Source: Polaromonas sp.
GTDB lineage: Bacteria > Pseudomonadota > Gammaproteobacteria > Burkholderiales > Burkholderiaceae_C
NCBI GenBank assembly: GCA_025352405.1
Contig: JANXTM010000307.1
Location: 1 to 42,587, forward strand
Length of the DNA: 42,587 bases
Direction: 5' to 3'
The translations under genes were made by a program, and so were the position numbers. Position 1 is the stretch's first letter. Every line of letters starts with the position of its first letter. This document shows positions 7,177 to 16,343 of the stretch, piece by piece. Under the pieces are notes generated by a model. It ran no database searches. It was not told the origin of the DNA and saw only the letters and a list, made by a program, of their open reading frames with translations.

Positions 7177-10100
7177 CTAGGAGGCAAGCACCGTAAAAGG
7201 CAATGTGAAGAAGAAGGTGGCGCCGCGTCCCAGCACCGACTCAGCCCAGACGCGCCCCCCATGGCGGCTGACCACGCGGCCCACAGTCGCCAGCCCGATG
7301 CCTGTACCTGGAAACTCCGAAACCGCATGCAAGCGCTGAAACGCAACGAACAGCTTGTCGGCGTAGGCCATGTCAAACCCGACGCCGTTGTCTCGGACGA
7401 AAAATTCCGGTTGCCCTGCTGCGTCGAGCGTCTGGCCAACGTAAATCCTTGCCTCGTCTGCCATTGACGTGAACTTCCAGGCATTGCCAATCAGGTTTCC
7501 CATCAATATTTTGATGAGTCGCCCATCACACTGCGCTGTCAGCCCTTCTTCAATATGGACGGCCACCTGGCGCCCGGGCTGGCGCGCCTTCCAGCCATCC
7601 ACGACACGGTGACCCAGTGCTGACAAATCCACCTCTTCGTAACGCAAGTGCATGCGCGTTACCTGAGACAGCGACAACAGATCTTCTATTAACCGGCCCA
7701 TCTGTGCGACGCCCGCCTGGATGCGTGACAGGTAGTGCTGCACCTTCAGGTTCGGGTCACTGTTTACTTGCTTGGCAAGCAGACGGCTGAAACCGTCGAC
7801 CGTGTTGAGCGGTGAACGAAGATCATGCGAAACCGAATAGGCGAAGGCTTCGAGCTCCTCGTTGGACAGTCGCAAGGCTGCCTCAACAGTTTTCATCTCG
7901 GTGATATCAGCGTCAATGCCGACCCAGAATGACACTTCACCCTGGTTGTTTAGCACGGGCGAAGCCCGGTACGACATGGTGTGGTAATTTCCGTTTTTGG
8001 AACGCACGCGGCGTATGCCCACATAAGGCAAGCTGCTGGCCATGGCACCCTTCCAGTTGGCCTGCATGTCCGGCAGGTCTTCGGGGTGCATGGCATCAAA
8101 CCACCGGGTACCTGCCCAGTCCTGCAAATCTCCGCCCACCAGATCAAACCACGCCCGGTTAAAGTAAGTGACCTGCCCTTTGGGATTGATGGTCCACACA
8201 ACCTGTGGGGCTTGCTCAGCGAGGGCGCGAAAAAGCGCCTCCTGTCGGGCGAGGGCCACCGTCCGCTCGGCAACCTTTCGCTCCAGACCTGTATTGAGCT
8301 GGTTGACTTCTTCGATCAACTGCGCGTTCTGTATGGCAATGGACGCCAGCTGGGCCAGCTCAATCGCCACGTATTCATCCTGCAGGGTGAACTCACCTTC
8401 GTATTTATCTGACAGCTGGAGCACGCCCATGTTTTTGCCGCTTCGGCTCATCAAAGGTACAGCCAGCCAGCCGCGCATGGGCGGGTGTTTGTCGGTGTAG
8501 ACACCGTATCCGCGCCAGCGCGGGCGCGCCTCAAGCTCGGCTTGAGTCATTCGCAAGGCCCGGCTGCTTTCAAAAGCCATCGCGTATAAGCCATTGCCAT
8601 CAGGTTGCTTGATCAGATCACGGTAAGGCGCATATTTTTCAGCCAGTGAAACGGCCATCATGATAGGAAAATCGTTGCCGGCAGCAAGGCTGACCACGGC
8701 CTGGTTTGCACCAATTACCCCTCTGGCCTGCTCAACCACCTCTTGCAAGGTACCGTCCAAAGCCTGGTGCCAAGTGATGGCTTGGGCAGCATCAGCAGCG
8801 CGCTGCAAGGTAAACAAATGCTCCTGAATTACTTTTTCAGCTTCGACCTGGAATGTCACATCAAGCGCGACGATGAACCACGAGCCTTTACTGCCGTACT
8901 GGATTGACCTTGCAAATATATTGACCGGAAACACGGACCCATCTTTGCGACGATGCAGCCACGTCTCCTTTCGTTCCGATTCAGGTACTGCGTCAACCAA
9001 CTCCTTGCGCAAACGTTCATGCTCTGATGCGGGACGAATATCGAGAAGCGTCATCGACAGTAACTCCTCGTTCGAATAGCCATAGGCTTTAACTGCAGCG
9101 CTGTTGACCATCAGAAACCGACCGGTTTCCCGGTCAATCACCCACATTGGAACCGGCGCAGTCTCAAACAATGCGGTGTAACGCTGCTCACTTTCGACCA
9201 ATGCCTGTTCGGCACGCTTGCGTTGGGTGATGTCCTGCACGGCGCCCGTCAGTTTGTGCACTACTCCGTCTTTCATGACAGCCTGGCCTTGGGAACGCAC
9301 CCAGATGGTCCGGCCCCTGGCTGTTGTGAGTGACAACTCCAGATCCCAAGGCGTGCCGTTGGCTGTAGCGGCCTCCGCAGCGGCCACAAAAACGCGGCGG
9401 GCACCAAGTACATAAGCATCTCGGGCATCTTCCATCGTCAGCCTGCTGCCAGGCTCCAGATCGTGGATGCGAAGCATCTGGTCAGAGCAGATCAACTGCA
9501 TGCCATCGAGAATCAGCTCCCAGCCGCCGACTACCGCCATTTCACCGGTTCGGCGTAACAAATCGGCAGTGGCAGCCAGAGCCAGCTCGGACTCCTTGCG
9601 TGTAGTGATCTCTTGTACCACACCAGCCCGGTAAGCTGTCATGCCTTCATCGTTCAAATGGGACCGGCCCAACTGGTGCAACCAGCGGACAGCGCCATCC
9701 GGCGTTACAACGCGGTACTCGATGTCAAGCTCTGCACCGCAAAGTGTGGCGTGTTGCCGGCGCTGCTCGTAATCAGCACGGTCAGCGGGATGGATCATCT
9801 GCAGAAAGGTTTCGTGACTCCCGTCAAAAGACCCAGGCATCAAGCCGAACAACTCATAAATCTCGTCCGACAATGTAATTTTTTGGCTTGTTAGATCAAA
9901 CTCCCAGTGGCCAATACGGCATAGCCGCTGCGCATCCACGAGTCTGAGCTGTGCTTCACGCAGCTTGGCATAGCTTTGAGCCTGCACTTGCTGCGCCTTG
10001 TCCAGCGCTATCTGGGCGCGCTGGGTGTGATTTAACTCAATTTTCAGGTCTTCCTCGCGGCGCTGCAATGCATCGGCCATCTGGTTAAAACTTTTGGCGA

Positions 10101-11127
10101 TCCCCCGGAACTCCTGGCTTGAGCCAACACGCGCCAAAGCCACGCGTTCATGCAGATCCCCCGCTTCCAGCCCAAGAGTGGCTCTGCGAACTTCGCGAAT
10201 GGGCCAAATGATGAGCTTTCGGCCGAGCATCCACACAATTAGCCCCCCGCACAAAGTTATGACCAGCATTGCCAACAACTCAATGGCGAGTTCACGGTAG
10301 ATTGGCAACGCATACAGGCTGCGGGGCGCGCTGACCGCGACAAAAAATGCGGCGCTTGCTGCCCGGTTGCCAGGCGAAAAAGCCCAGAGACGCTGCTCCC
10401 CTGAGCTGTCCGGTCCTTCGGCAACACCGGCAACCCATTCGCGCAATGCCGCCAGAAAAACCGGGCTGACTCCCTTTTCCCCAATGCGTAACGGCAAATT
10501 AGAAGAGCCTGCCAACAAGGTGCCGTTGCGATCATGGATGCCTATGGAGGCCCCTGAAGGTATCGTGATACCAGCAAATGATTTGCTCATTTCCTGCAAG
10601 TCGAGCGTGATGTATACCACCGACATGGTTTTGCCCTCGGCGTTTACTATCGGGTAAGCAAAAGGCAGTACTCCTTTGCCCGGCAAGACACCCTCCCTGT
10701 ATGTTCCAGAAACCAGGCCCTGGCCCGTCAACGTCTGGCGAACCTCTGCACGGTCCCCTAAATATAGAGGTCCGTTCAATAAAATAGCGCTGCACTGAAC
10801 ATAGCCGTCCGCACCTATGGTGCTGATAGACGAATAGGCTGGCAACTGTCTTTTCACGCTTGACAAATAATCATTGCACCGCGGTAAATCGCCTTCGCGG
10901 ATAGAGCGCACGACGGCAATTGTTTTCAGCAGGTGGAGCGTTGATTCAGACACCTGACTCTGGTGAATGGCCACAAGCGATGCGGTAAGTTGCAGGCTGT
11001 CAGCAGCGCGGGTGACAGCAGCACGGGTTTCACTAAAGGCTTTGAACAGCGAAAGTGCGAGCAACGGCAACATGGAAACCAGCACCAGAAGGGCTAGGCG
11101 TGTGGGCAGGGAAACCGGTACCGTCAT
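7177..11127 (-). CDS. Membrane sensor histidine kinase with extracytoplasmic sensor, HAMP, four PAS and one GAF domain
   Basis: About 1316 residues from the ATG at 11127 with GAAAGG upstream; a TTG further up is less likely. Order: membrane segment at about 11-28, periplasmic Cache-like sensor at about 35-275, second membrane segment at about 282-302, HAMP at 303-355, coiled coil, PAS at about 400-505, 525-635 and 645-755, GAF at about 770-935, PAS at about 960-1078, then HisKA and HATPase. The phospho-acceptor is H1101 in YSVSHDLRSPLN, followed by GNAWKFT, DNGVGFD and GTGIGLATVGRVV. It has no receiver of its own; the stand-alone receiver 56 bp upstream and the HTH-receiver downstream are candidate partners. 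The ligand is unknown. The HisKA/HATPase part resembles the kinase-like protein at 4790-6340, which suggests duplication. Confidence 0.9.
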   Translation of the reverse strand: MTVPVSLPTRLALLVLVSMLPLLALSLFKAFSETRAAVTRAADSLQLTASLVAIHQSQVSESTLHLLKTIAVVRSIREGDLPRCNDYLSSVKRQLPAYSSISTIGADGYVQCSAILLNGPLYLGDRAEVRQTLTGQGLVSGTYREGVLPGKGVLPFAYPIVNAEGKTMSVVYITLDLQEMSKSFAGITIPSGASIGIHDRNGTLLAGSSNLPLRIGEKGVSPVFLAALREWVAGVAEGPDSSGEQRLWAFSPGNRAASAAFFVAVSAPRSLYALPIYRELAIELLAMLVITLCGGLIVWMLGRKLIIWPIREVRRATLGLEAGDLHERVALARVGSSQEFRGIAKSFNQMADALQRREEDLKIELNHTQRAQIALDKAQQVQAQSYAKLREAQLRLVDAQRLCRIGHWEFDLTSQKITLSDEIYELFGLMPGSFDGSHETFLQMIHPADRADYEQRRQHATLCGAELDIEYRVVTPDGAVRWLHQLGRSHLNDEGMTAYRAGVVQEITTRKESELALAATADLLRRTGEMAVVGGWELILDGMQLICSDQMLRIHDLEPGSRLTMEDARDAYVLGARRVFVAAAEAATANGTPWDLELSLTTARGRTIWVRSQGQAVMKDGVVHKLTGAVQDITQRKRAEQALVESEQRYTALFETAPVPMWVIDRETGRFLMVNSAAVKAYGYSNEELLSMTLLDIRPASEHERLRKELVDAVPESERKETWLHRRKDGSVFPVNIFARSIQYGSKGSWFIVALDVTFQVEAEKVIQEHLFTLQRAADAAQAITWHQALDGTLQEVVEQARGVIGANQAVVSLAAGNDFPIMMAVSLAEKYAPYRDLIKQPDGNGLYAMAFESSRALRMTQAELEARPRWRGYGVYTDKHPPMRGWLAVPLMSRSGKNMGVLQLSDKYEGEFTLQDEYVAIELAQLASIAIQNAQLIEEVNQLNTGLERKVAERTVALARQEALFRALAEQAPQVVWTINPKGQVTYFNRAWFDLVGGDLQDWAGTRWFDAMHPEDLPDMQANWKGAMASSLPYVGIRRVRSKNGNYHTMSYRASPVLNNQGEVSFWVGIDADITEMKTVEAALRLSNEELEAFAYSVSHDLRSPLNTVDGFSRLLAKQVNSDPNLKVQHYLSRIQAGVAQMGRLIEDLLSLSQVTRMHLRYEEVDLSALGHRVVDGWKARQPGRQVAVHIEEGLTAQCDGRLIKILMGNLIGNAWKFTSMADEARIYVGQTLDAAGQPEFFVRDNGVGFDMAYADKLFVAFQRLHAVSEFPGTGIGLATVGRVVSRHGGRVWAESVLGRGATFFFTLPFTVLAS

Positions 11128-11183
11128 GGGTATCGCCTTTCTCTTCAAGAATCAAGAATTACACGGATGACGCAGAAGTACCG

Positions 11184-11624
11184 TTAAACGGGCGCGGGGC
11201 ACTCGTTTGCACCGAGCCAATAGGCCTGCAATAAATTTAGTTTTTCAGTGAACTCACCAAAATCAACGGGCTTGCGGACAAAACTGTTGGCACCGCTGTG
11301 ATAACAGGCCACGATGTCTGATTGTTCGCTGGAAGATGTCAACATCACTACCGGTACCAGCGCCGTCAACGGGTTGGCGCGCAGGCTGCGCAGCACATCC
11401 AGCCCAGACAGCTTGGGCAGCTTCATGTCCAGAAGAATGAAGGTGGGTTGATGTTGGGTATCGCGGCCCGCGTGGACGCCTTGTCCGTAAAGAAAATCCA
11501 GCGCTTCGGCACCGTCGCGAGCAGTTGCGATTTTCGCTGTCACTCCTTGCTCTTCAAGTGTCAAAACTGTCAGCTCGAGGTGGTCGGGGTTGTCCTCAAC
11601 AACAAGTATCAGCTTTTCTTTCAC
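11184..11624 (-). CDS. Single-domain response regulator (Rcp1/CheY-like)
   Basis: 146 residues made of one receiver domain and no output domain. E10-D11 form the acidic pocket, D66 in FILLDMKLPKLSG is the phospho-acceptor, T96 in VVMLTSSSEQ and K118 in VRKPVDF complete the active site. The DMKLPK signature and the long insert before it (GQGVHAGRDTQHQP) are typical of Rcp1-like partners of multi-PAS and phytochrome kinases. The start is a GTG at 11624 with AAGGGA upstream. It is the first gene of the leftward signalling cluster, 56 bp before the large kinase, and is its most likely phosphotransfer partner. Confidence 0.9.
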   Translation of the reverse strand: MKEKLILVVEDNPDHLELTVLTLEEQGVTAKIATARDGAEALDFLYGQGVHAGRDTQHQPTFILLDMKLPKLSGLDVLRSLRANPLTALVPVVMLTSSSEQSDIVACYHSGANSFVRKPVDFGEFTEKLNLLQAYWLGANECPAPV

Positions 11625-11766
11625 AATGGGTTCCCTTGCTTATCAGTTTTAATAATTTGCTATCGTTTTCATCGTATGCTGGATTGCGACTTAATGTAAG
11701 TGCATTTACGCACGAATTCGATCTCAATTTACGCAGAGTATCTTATTACTTTGCAAGCCCGCAGGA

Positions 11767-12765
11767 TCACCAGCGCGGTATGGGTTGGTCTTTGAGCTGT
11801 CCACGCAGGTCCGAGTAGTTTGGCACCACGGCGCGCACAGTGTCCCAAAACCGCGGGCTGTGGTCCATCACCCGAAGGTGGCTCAATTCGTGGACCACCA
11901 CGTAGTCGATCACCGACGATTTGAAGTGAACCAGTCGCCAGTTCAACCTTATGGCGCCATCGGCACTGGCACTGCCCCAGCGCGTGCGGGCACTGGACAA
12001 GCTGAGCTTGCGCCACTGCACATCCAAAGTGGGTGCAAAGTGGTCGAGGCGTTCGATAAAAATCCGCTTGGCCTGCCGCATCAACCAAGTCTGTACCGCA
12101 TCGCGAATCTGGTCCGCTGTGGCGCTAAAAGGCAGCCCGACATGCAGCGTCAGGTGCGGCATGGCTGCAGCGACAACCTGCTGCGTGTCAAGAGGCTTGC
12201 TTTTAAGCTCGGTGACAACGCCGCCAGCGGCATGGCACGGGTCCAGCACCACCACCACCTGATCACCCAAAAAAGGCACGCTGCAACCATCTTTCCAATC
12301 AATGCGTCTCGACTCCAGCTGCTGATGCCGCGCACCGATTTCCTGAAGTTTTTTTAAAATCCAGCCTGATTTCTCCAGGACGGCCTTGTCAATTTCGTAA
12401 AGCGGTACCCACTTGGGGGCACTGACAACGAGCCCATCAGGGCAAGCGGAAAACCCGATGGTTCGGCGTTTACCACGCCGAAACTCGTAAGCCACCAAAA
12501 TACCGTCCAATAAAGTTTCCCGCGTCGCCCGGGGGTGGCGAAAAGTAGTTGGCGCCAGGGTCTGTGGTGCATGTGCAATATCAAGCGGTTTGGATTTAGC
12601 TCTTTTTTTAATAGCGATCGGCGCCCGACTTACTTGCCCAAAAGCCTCTTTTTCATCAACATATGACTGTTTTTCCGACGTCTTGGTCGACTTCACGGGT
12701 GCCGCAAACGGTGCAGGTTTGGGCTCAAAAAGATCAAGCGTGAACTGGAGAAGCCGTTGCATCAT
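11767..12765 (-). CDS. YgjP/M48-type zinc metalloprotease
   Basis: 332 residues. The C-terminal third carries the YgjP/SprT-like domain: LSLSSARTRWGSASADG, NWRLVHFKSSVIDYVVVHEL, and the zinc site HELSH at 292-296 with a further histidine at 302 (VMDHSPRFW). The N-terminal 60 residues look like an unstructured, basic linker. Part of it (about 47-57, RAPIAIKKRAK) is encoded by a copy of the short hairpin repeat at 12599-12627. Physiological substrates are unknown. It ends the leftward glyQ-glyS-gmhB-plsC group, 6 bp from plsC, a neighbourhood common in Burkholderiales. Confidence 0.88.
   Translation of the reverse strand: MMQRLLQFTLDLFEPKPAPFAAPVKSTKTSEKQSYVDEKEAFGQVSRAPIAIKKRAKSKPLDIAHAPQTLAPTTFRHPRATRETLLDGILVAYEFRRGKRRTIGFSACPDGLVVSAPKWVPLYEIDKAVLEKSGWILKKLQEIGARHQQLESRRIDWKDGCSVPFLGDQVVVVLDPCHAAGGVVTELKSKPLDTQQVVAAAMPHLTLHVGLPFSATADQIRDAVQTWLMRQAKRIFIERLDHFAPTLDVQWRKLSLSSARTRWGSASADGAIRLNWRLVHFKSSVIDYVVVHELSHLRVMDHSPRFWDTVRAVVPNYSDLRGQLKDQPIPRW
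12599..12627 (+). repeat. Short hairpin repeat, copy c (inside the YgjP-like gene)
   Basis: GCTCTTTTTTTAATAGC followed by GATCGGCGCCCG. This is one of seven copies in the window of a 17-nt imperfect hairpin (GCTAT-type arm, T/A-rich loop, ATAGC arm) with a GC-rich tail. It shares nearly all positions with copy b in gspF. Here it is read in the antisense direction as part of the metalloprotease linker. Confidence 0.75.
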
Positions 12766-12771
12766 GGCGGC

Positions 12772-13548
12772 TCAGCGAAATGGGGCAGCGCTTGGGCTCG
12801 GGTCACGCACAGCAGCGGGGTAGGCGTCGGGGTCGAGTCGGTGCATCTCGGTTTCAATCCAGGCCTCTACCTCGCGCATCAACTCATCGGGCTTGCGGCC
12901 AACGCTGGAGATCGGTTTGCCGATTGAGATATCAACCACGCCCGGCGTCTTGATGAAGGCCTTGCGCGGCCAGCATTTGGCAGACGTCACGGCCACCGGA
13001 ATCACCGGGGCACCGGTTTCAATCGCCAGCCGGGTACCGCCTGATTTGTAGACGCCTTTTTGCCCGCGTTCAATCCGCGTACCCTCGGGGAACATGATGA
13101 CCCAGGTGCCCTGCGCCATCAGGCGTTTGCCCTGCGCCACCACCTTGCTGAAAGCCTGTGCGCGCTGGCTGCGGTCAATGTGGATCATGTCCATGCGGCT
13201 CATGGCCCAGCCAAAAAATGGCACATAAAGCAGTTCTTTTTTAAACACAAAAGCCAGCGGGTGCGGCATCAGCGTGACCATGGAAAACGTCTCCCAGGTG
13301 CTCTGGTGCTTGACCAGCAGTACACAGGCCCCCAGCTCGTCTTTAGGCAGGTTTTCCATGCCGGTCACCCGGTTGCGAATGCCCAAAATTGCGGTGCCAC
13401 CGCTGACAGCCAGACGCAACCAACCCGCACACAGCCAGTAAACCTGGGTGCTGCTGCCAAACAGTGAGAACACCAGCACGGCCAGCGCCCAGGGAATCAC
13501 CGTGATGGCCATCCACAGGAGATGAAGAATGGAGCGGATCAGGGGCAT
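12772..13548 (-). CDS. plsC: 1-acyl-sn-glycerol-3-phosphate acyltransferase (PlsC family)
   Basis: 258 residues. A hydrophobic N-terminus (about 8-34) anchors the enzyme in the inner membrane, where it acylates lysophosphatidic acid to phosphatidic acid. Motif I is VKHQSTWETF: H81 is present, but the usual HX4D aspartate is E86. I recall the HX4E form from other betaproteobacterial members, so activity is likely kept. FPEGTR at 153-158 is motif III, and a VIPVAV block follows. It lies between gmhB and the YgjP-like gene on the same strand. It may be a paralogue rather than the sole PlsC of the cell. Confidence 0.88.
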   Translation of the reverse strand: MPLIRSILHLLWMAITVIPWALAVLVFSLFGSSTQVYWLCAGWLRLAVSGGTAILGIRNRVTGMENLPKDELGACVLLVKHQSTWETFSMVTLMPHPLAFVFKKELLYVPFFGWAMSRMDMIHIDRSQRAQAFSKVVAQGKRLMAQGTWVIMFPEGTRIERGQKGVYKSGGTRLAIETGAPVIPVAVTSAKCWPRKAFIKTPGVVDISIGKPISSVGRKPDELMREVEAWIETEMHRLDPDAYPAAVRDPSPSAAPFR

Positions 13549-13600
13549 GTCAGTTTTTCGGTGAGGTTACAAGACTTTTAGGGCTTTGCGGCAGCAATTA

Positions 13601-13626
13601 CGGGGGCCTGATGCTATTATTTTTGC
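13601..13626 (-). repeat. Short hairpin repeat, degenerate copy g (at gmhB 3' end)
   Basis: On the reverse strand GCAAAAATAATAGC is followed by ATCAGGCCCCCG. The right arm and GC-rich tail match copy e closely (15 of 17 positions over ATAGC plus tail), while the left arm is degraded. The gmhB stop codon TAA lies inside it. Confidence 0.5.
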
Positions 13627-14195
13627 AGTAATTCAGAGGTGGACGCTGCACCGCGCTCCAGGATGAAATCAACAAACGCCGACAAGTCCTGGTGAAAAAA
13701 GGTGCCGTAAGGCATGCCGTCGGGCTGCCCGCCCGCGCGGAATTGTGCTGATTTACCCGTCAGTACCAAATGCGGCTCGCAACCGACGGCAGCGCCCGCC
13801 TGCAAATCGCGGAGCGAATCACCCGCTGTGGGCACGCCCTTGAGCTGCACACCAAACCGCGCGCCTATCTGCTCGAACAAACCCAGCAAGGGTTTGCGGC
13901 AAGTACAGCTTTCCTGTGGGCTGTGCGGGCAGTAAAACACCGCATCGACCCGCCCGCCCACGGCCGCCAGCATCTTGTGCATTTTGGTGTGAATGGCGTT
14001 GAGCGAGGCCACATCAAACAGGCCGCGGCCCAGCCCCGACTGGTTGGACGCAATAACCACATGCCAGCCCGCGTGGTTGAGCCGGGCGATGGCCTCCAGC
14101 GCGCCAGGCAAAGGCATCCATTCTTCAGGGGTTTTGACAAAGTCGTCGCTGTCATAGTTGATGGTGCCGTCGCGATCCAGGATGATGAGTTTCAT
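13617..14195 (-). CDS. gmhB: D-glycero-beta-D-manno-heptose 1,7-bisphosphate 7-phosphatase
   Basis: 192 residues from the ATG at 14195 (MKLIILDRDGTINYDS). An upstream in-frame start would overlap glyS and add residues before a canonical HAD N-terminus. The HAD nucleophile pair is D7/D9 in DRDGT; motif II is IASNQSG at about 48-54. The zinc-binding loop typical of GmhB is present with C89, H91, C97 and C99 (CPHSPQESCTC). The AGDSLRD motif follows near residue 125. The enzyme removes the C7 phosphate in ADP-heptose synthesis for the lipopolysaccharide inner core. It follows glyS by 25 bp. The last residues and stop lie in a degenerate hairpin repeat. Confidence 0.93.
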   Translation of the reverse strand: MKLIILDRDGTINYDSDDFVKTPEEWMPLPGALEAIARLNHAGWHVVIASNQSGLGRGLFDVASLNAIHTKMHKMLAAVGGRVDAVFYCPHSPQESCTCRKPLLGLFEQIGARFGVQLKGVPTAGDSLRDLQAGAAVGCEPHLVLTGKSAQFRAGGQPDGMPYGTFFHQDLSAFVDFILERGAASTSELLQK

Positions 14196-14220
14196 GGGAT
14201 AACCAGAGGCAGGAAAAAGA

Positions 14221-16338
14221 TCAGGTCGCAAGCCGGGAAAGGTCTGCCACCCGATTCATGGCGGCATGCAGCGTGGCCAGCAGGCCCAGGCGGTTCAGGC
14301 GCAAATCCAGTTGCTCGGCATTGACCATCACGCCGTTAAAAAAGTCATCAACCGGGGAACGCAGGGCGGCCAGGGTTTGCAGTGAGGCAGCGTAGTCGCC
14401 CGCTTCAAACTGGGCGTTGGCTTTGGGAACCACGTCCTTGACGGTCGCATACAGGGCAATCTCGGCGGGTTCTGTGAGCAACACTTCGCTGACATGAGCA
14501 TCTACGCTATCTGTCTTTTTGAGGATATTGCTGATGCGTTTGTTGGCTGCGGCCAGGGCTGGGGCTTCGGGGAGGACTGCGAAGGCGCGGACGGCGGCCA
14601 GGCGTTTGGGGACATCTGCCAGGCGCTCGGGGTTCTGCGAAAGCACCGCATCAATCTCCTGGGCACTGAATCCTTGCTCCCGGAGAAGTCCGTCAAAGCG
14701 ATCATAGAAAAATTTGTACATCGACTGCAAGGTCGAATTTGGCACCAACAAGTTCTTGAAGGCGAGGGTGCCACATGCAGCAACACCAGACAAATCAAGT
14801 GGCAACTCTTTTTCCACCATGATTCGGATCACACCCAGCGCATGCCTGCGCAATGCAAATGGATCTTTATCGCCGGTCGGCAAATTCCCAATGGCAAACA
14901 TGCCCACCAGCGTTTCAAGTTTGTCCGCGAGCGCCACAATGACACCCACCTCGTTGCGCGGCAACTCATCGCCCGCGAAACGAGGCTTGTAGTGGTCTTC
15001 AATCGCATCGGCAACATCTGGGCTCAGGCCATCGTTGAGCGCGTAATAGCGCCCCATGGTGCCCTGCAGCTCCGGGAACTCACCGACCATATCGGTCACC
15101 AGATCAGTCTTGGCCAGCTGCGCGGCCTGGTCGGCTTTGTCGGCCAATGCATCACCACCCAGCTGCAGGCCAATCGCCCTTGCAATCGCCCGCACCCGTT
15201 CGACGCGTTCACCCTGCGAGCCCAGCTTGTTGTGATAAACCACTTTGCCCAAACCTTCAACGCGTGACGCCAGTGTCTTTTTGCGGTCCTGGTCAAAGAA
15301 AAACTTGGCATCGGCCAGGCGCGGTCGCACCACCCGCTCGTTGCCACCGATCACAAAGCTGGCGTCAGCTGGATTGATATTGCTGACGACCAGGAATTTA
15401 TTGGTCAGCCTGCCGCTTGCATCGAGCAGTGGAAAGTACTTTTGATTCGCCTTCATGGTCAGAATCAAACACTCCTGCGGCACATCGAGGAATTCTTTTT
15501 CAAACGCGCACACCAGCACGTTGGGGCGTTCGACCAATGCGGTGACTTCATCGAGCAAGGCGTCGTCGTCAATGGGCACCACGCCGCCGCCGATTTTGGT
15601 GGCTGCAGCAGCCAGCTGGCGCACGATCTCGGCGCGGCGCTCGGCAAAGCTGGCAATCACTGCACCGTCTTTTTGCAACGCGCTCGCATAGCTGTCGGCA
15701 TGCAGCAGAACCACCGGATCAACCAACGCTTCAAAGCGGTGGCCATGCGTGATGTTGCCCGCCTTCAGCCCCAGCGCTTCAATCGCCACGACGTCGCTGC
15801 CATGCAAAGCCACCAAGCCATGCGCAGGCCGCACAAACTTCACGTCACTCCAGCCGTCGGCGAGCTGGTAGGTCATAACTTTGGGGATTGGCAAAGCTTT
15901 GAGAGCGGCATCTAGTGCAGATTGAAGAGCAGGAAGAAGTTCTTTTCCAGAAACTTCCTGCTTCAAATACACCTGATCTGATTCGATATACAAATCGTCG
16001 CTAGGCAACGCCCCCTCGACATATCCCAAACTCGCCAATTTTTTAAGCATCGCGGTTGTGGGCTTCCCATCGGGGCCGTACGCCACCTTTGCTGGCATTA
16101 ATTTCTTTATTTCCTTTGTATTTGGAGTGCTTCCGTACACATTGGGAATCCAGGCGGCAAGCCGCCGCGGACTCGCAAAACCAACAACCATGCGTTCTTG
16201 TTCAGGCTCTACAAATCGTTTTGAAACCAGTTCATCAAACAAACGTGCCGAAAAAGCCTCACCCAGTTTTTTCAGTGCCTTGGGCGGCAGTTCTTCTACA
16301 AACAGTTCAACCAGAAGATTTTGAGTAGTCATCGTCAT
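14221..16338 (-). CDS. glyS: Glycine--tRNA ligase beta subunit
   Basis: About 705 residues from MTMTTQNLLVELFVEELPPK; a second ATG at 16332 is possible. It is the large subunit of the bacterial alpha2beta2 glycyl-tRNA synthetase, with the conserved start LLVELFVEELPPKAL, the HD-like/anticodon-binding region toward the C-terminus (residues about 560-690), and DPFALRRHALGVIRI near 520. It charges tRNA-Gly together with GlyQ. It starts 5 bp after the glyQ stop, so the subunits are co-translated. Length and motifs are normal. Confidence 0.97.
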   Translation of the reverse strand: MTMTTQNLLVELFVEELPPKALKKLGEAFSARLFDELVSKRFVEPEQERMVVGFASPRRLAAWIPNVYGSTPNTKEIKKLMPAKVAYGPDGKPTTAMLKKLASLGYVEGALPSDDLYIESDQVYLKQEVSGKELLPALQSALDAALKALPIPKVMTYQLADGWSDVKFVRPAHGLVALHGSDVVAIEALGLKAGNITHGHRFEALVDPVVLLHADSYASALQKDGAVIASFAERRAEIVRQLAAAATKIGGGVVPIDDDALLDEVTALVERPNVLVCAFEKEFLDVPQECLILTMKANQKYFPLLDASGRLTNKFLVVSNINPADASFVIGGNERVVRPRLADAKFFFDQDRKKTLASRVEGLGKVVYHNKLGSQGERVERVRAIARAIGLQLGGDALADKADQAAQLAKTDLVTDMVGEFPELQGTMGRYYALNDGLSPDVADAIEDHYKPRFAGDELPRNEVGVIVALADKLETLVGMFAIGNLPTGDKDPFALRRHALGVIRIMVEKELPLDLSGVAACGTLAFKNLLVPNSTLQSMYKFFYDRFDGLLREQGFSAQEIDAVLSQNPERLADVPKRLAAVRAFAVLPEAPALAAANKRISNILKKTDSVDAHVSEVLLTEPAEIALYATVKDVVPKANAQFEAGDYAASLQTLAALRSPVDDFFNGVMVNAEQLDLRLNRLGLLATLHAAMNRVADLSRLAT

Positions 16339-16343
16339 CACGT

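Noticed and set aside
11656-11680. TTGCTATCGTTTTCATCGTATGC as a possible eighth hairpin repeat
   Set aside because: The right arm does not match ATAGC and there is no GC-rich tail.
11700-11713. GTGCATTTACGCAC dyad upstream of the receiver gene
   Set aside because: Imperfect, single copy and far from a clear promoter; not distinguishable from chance.
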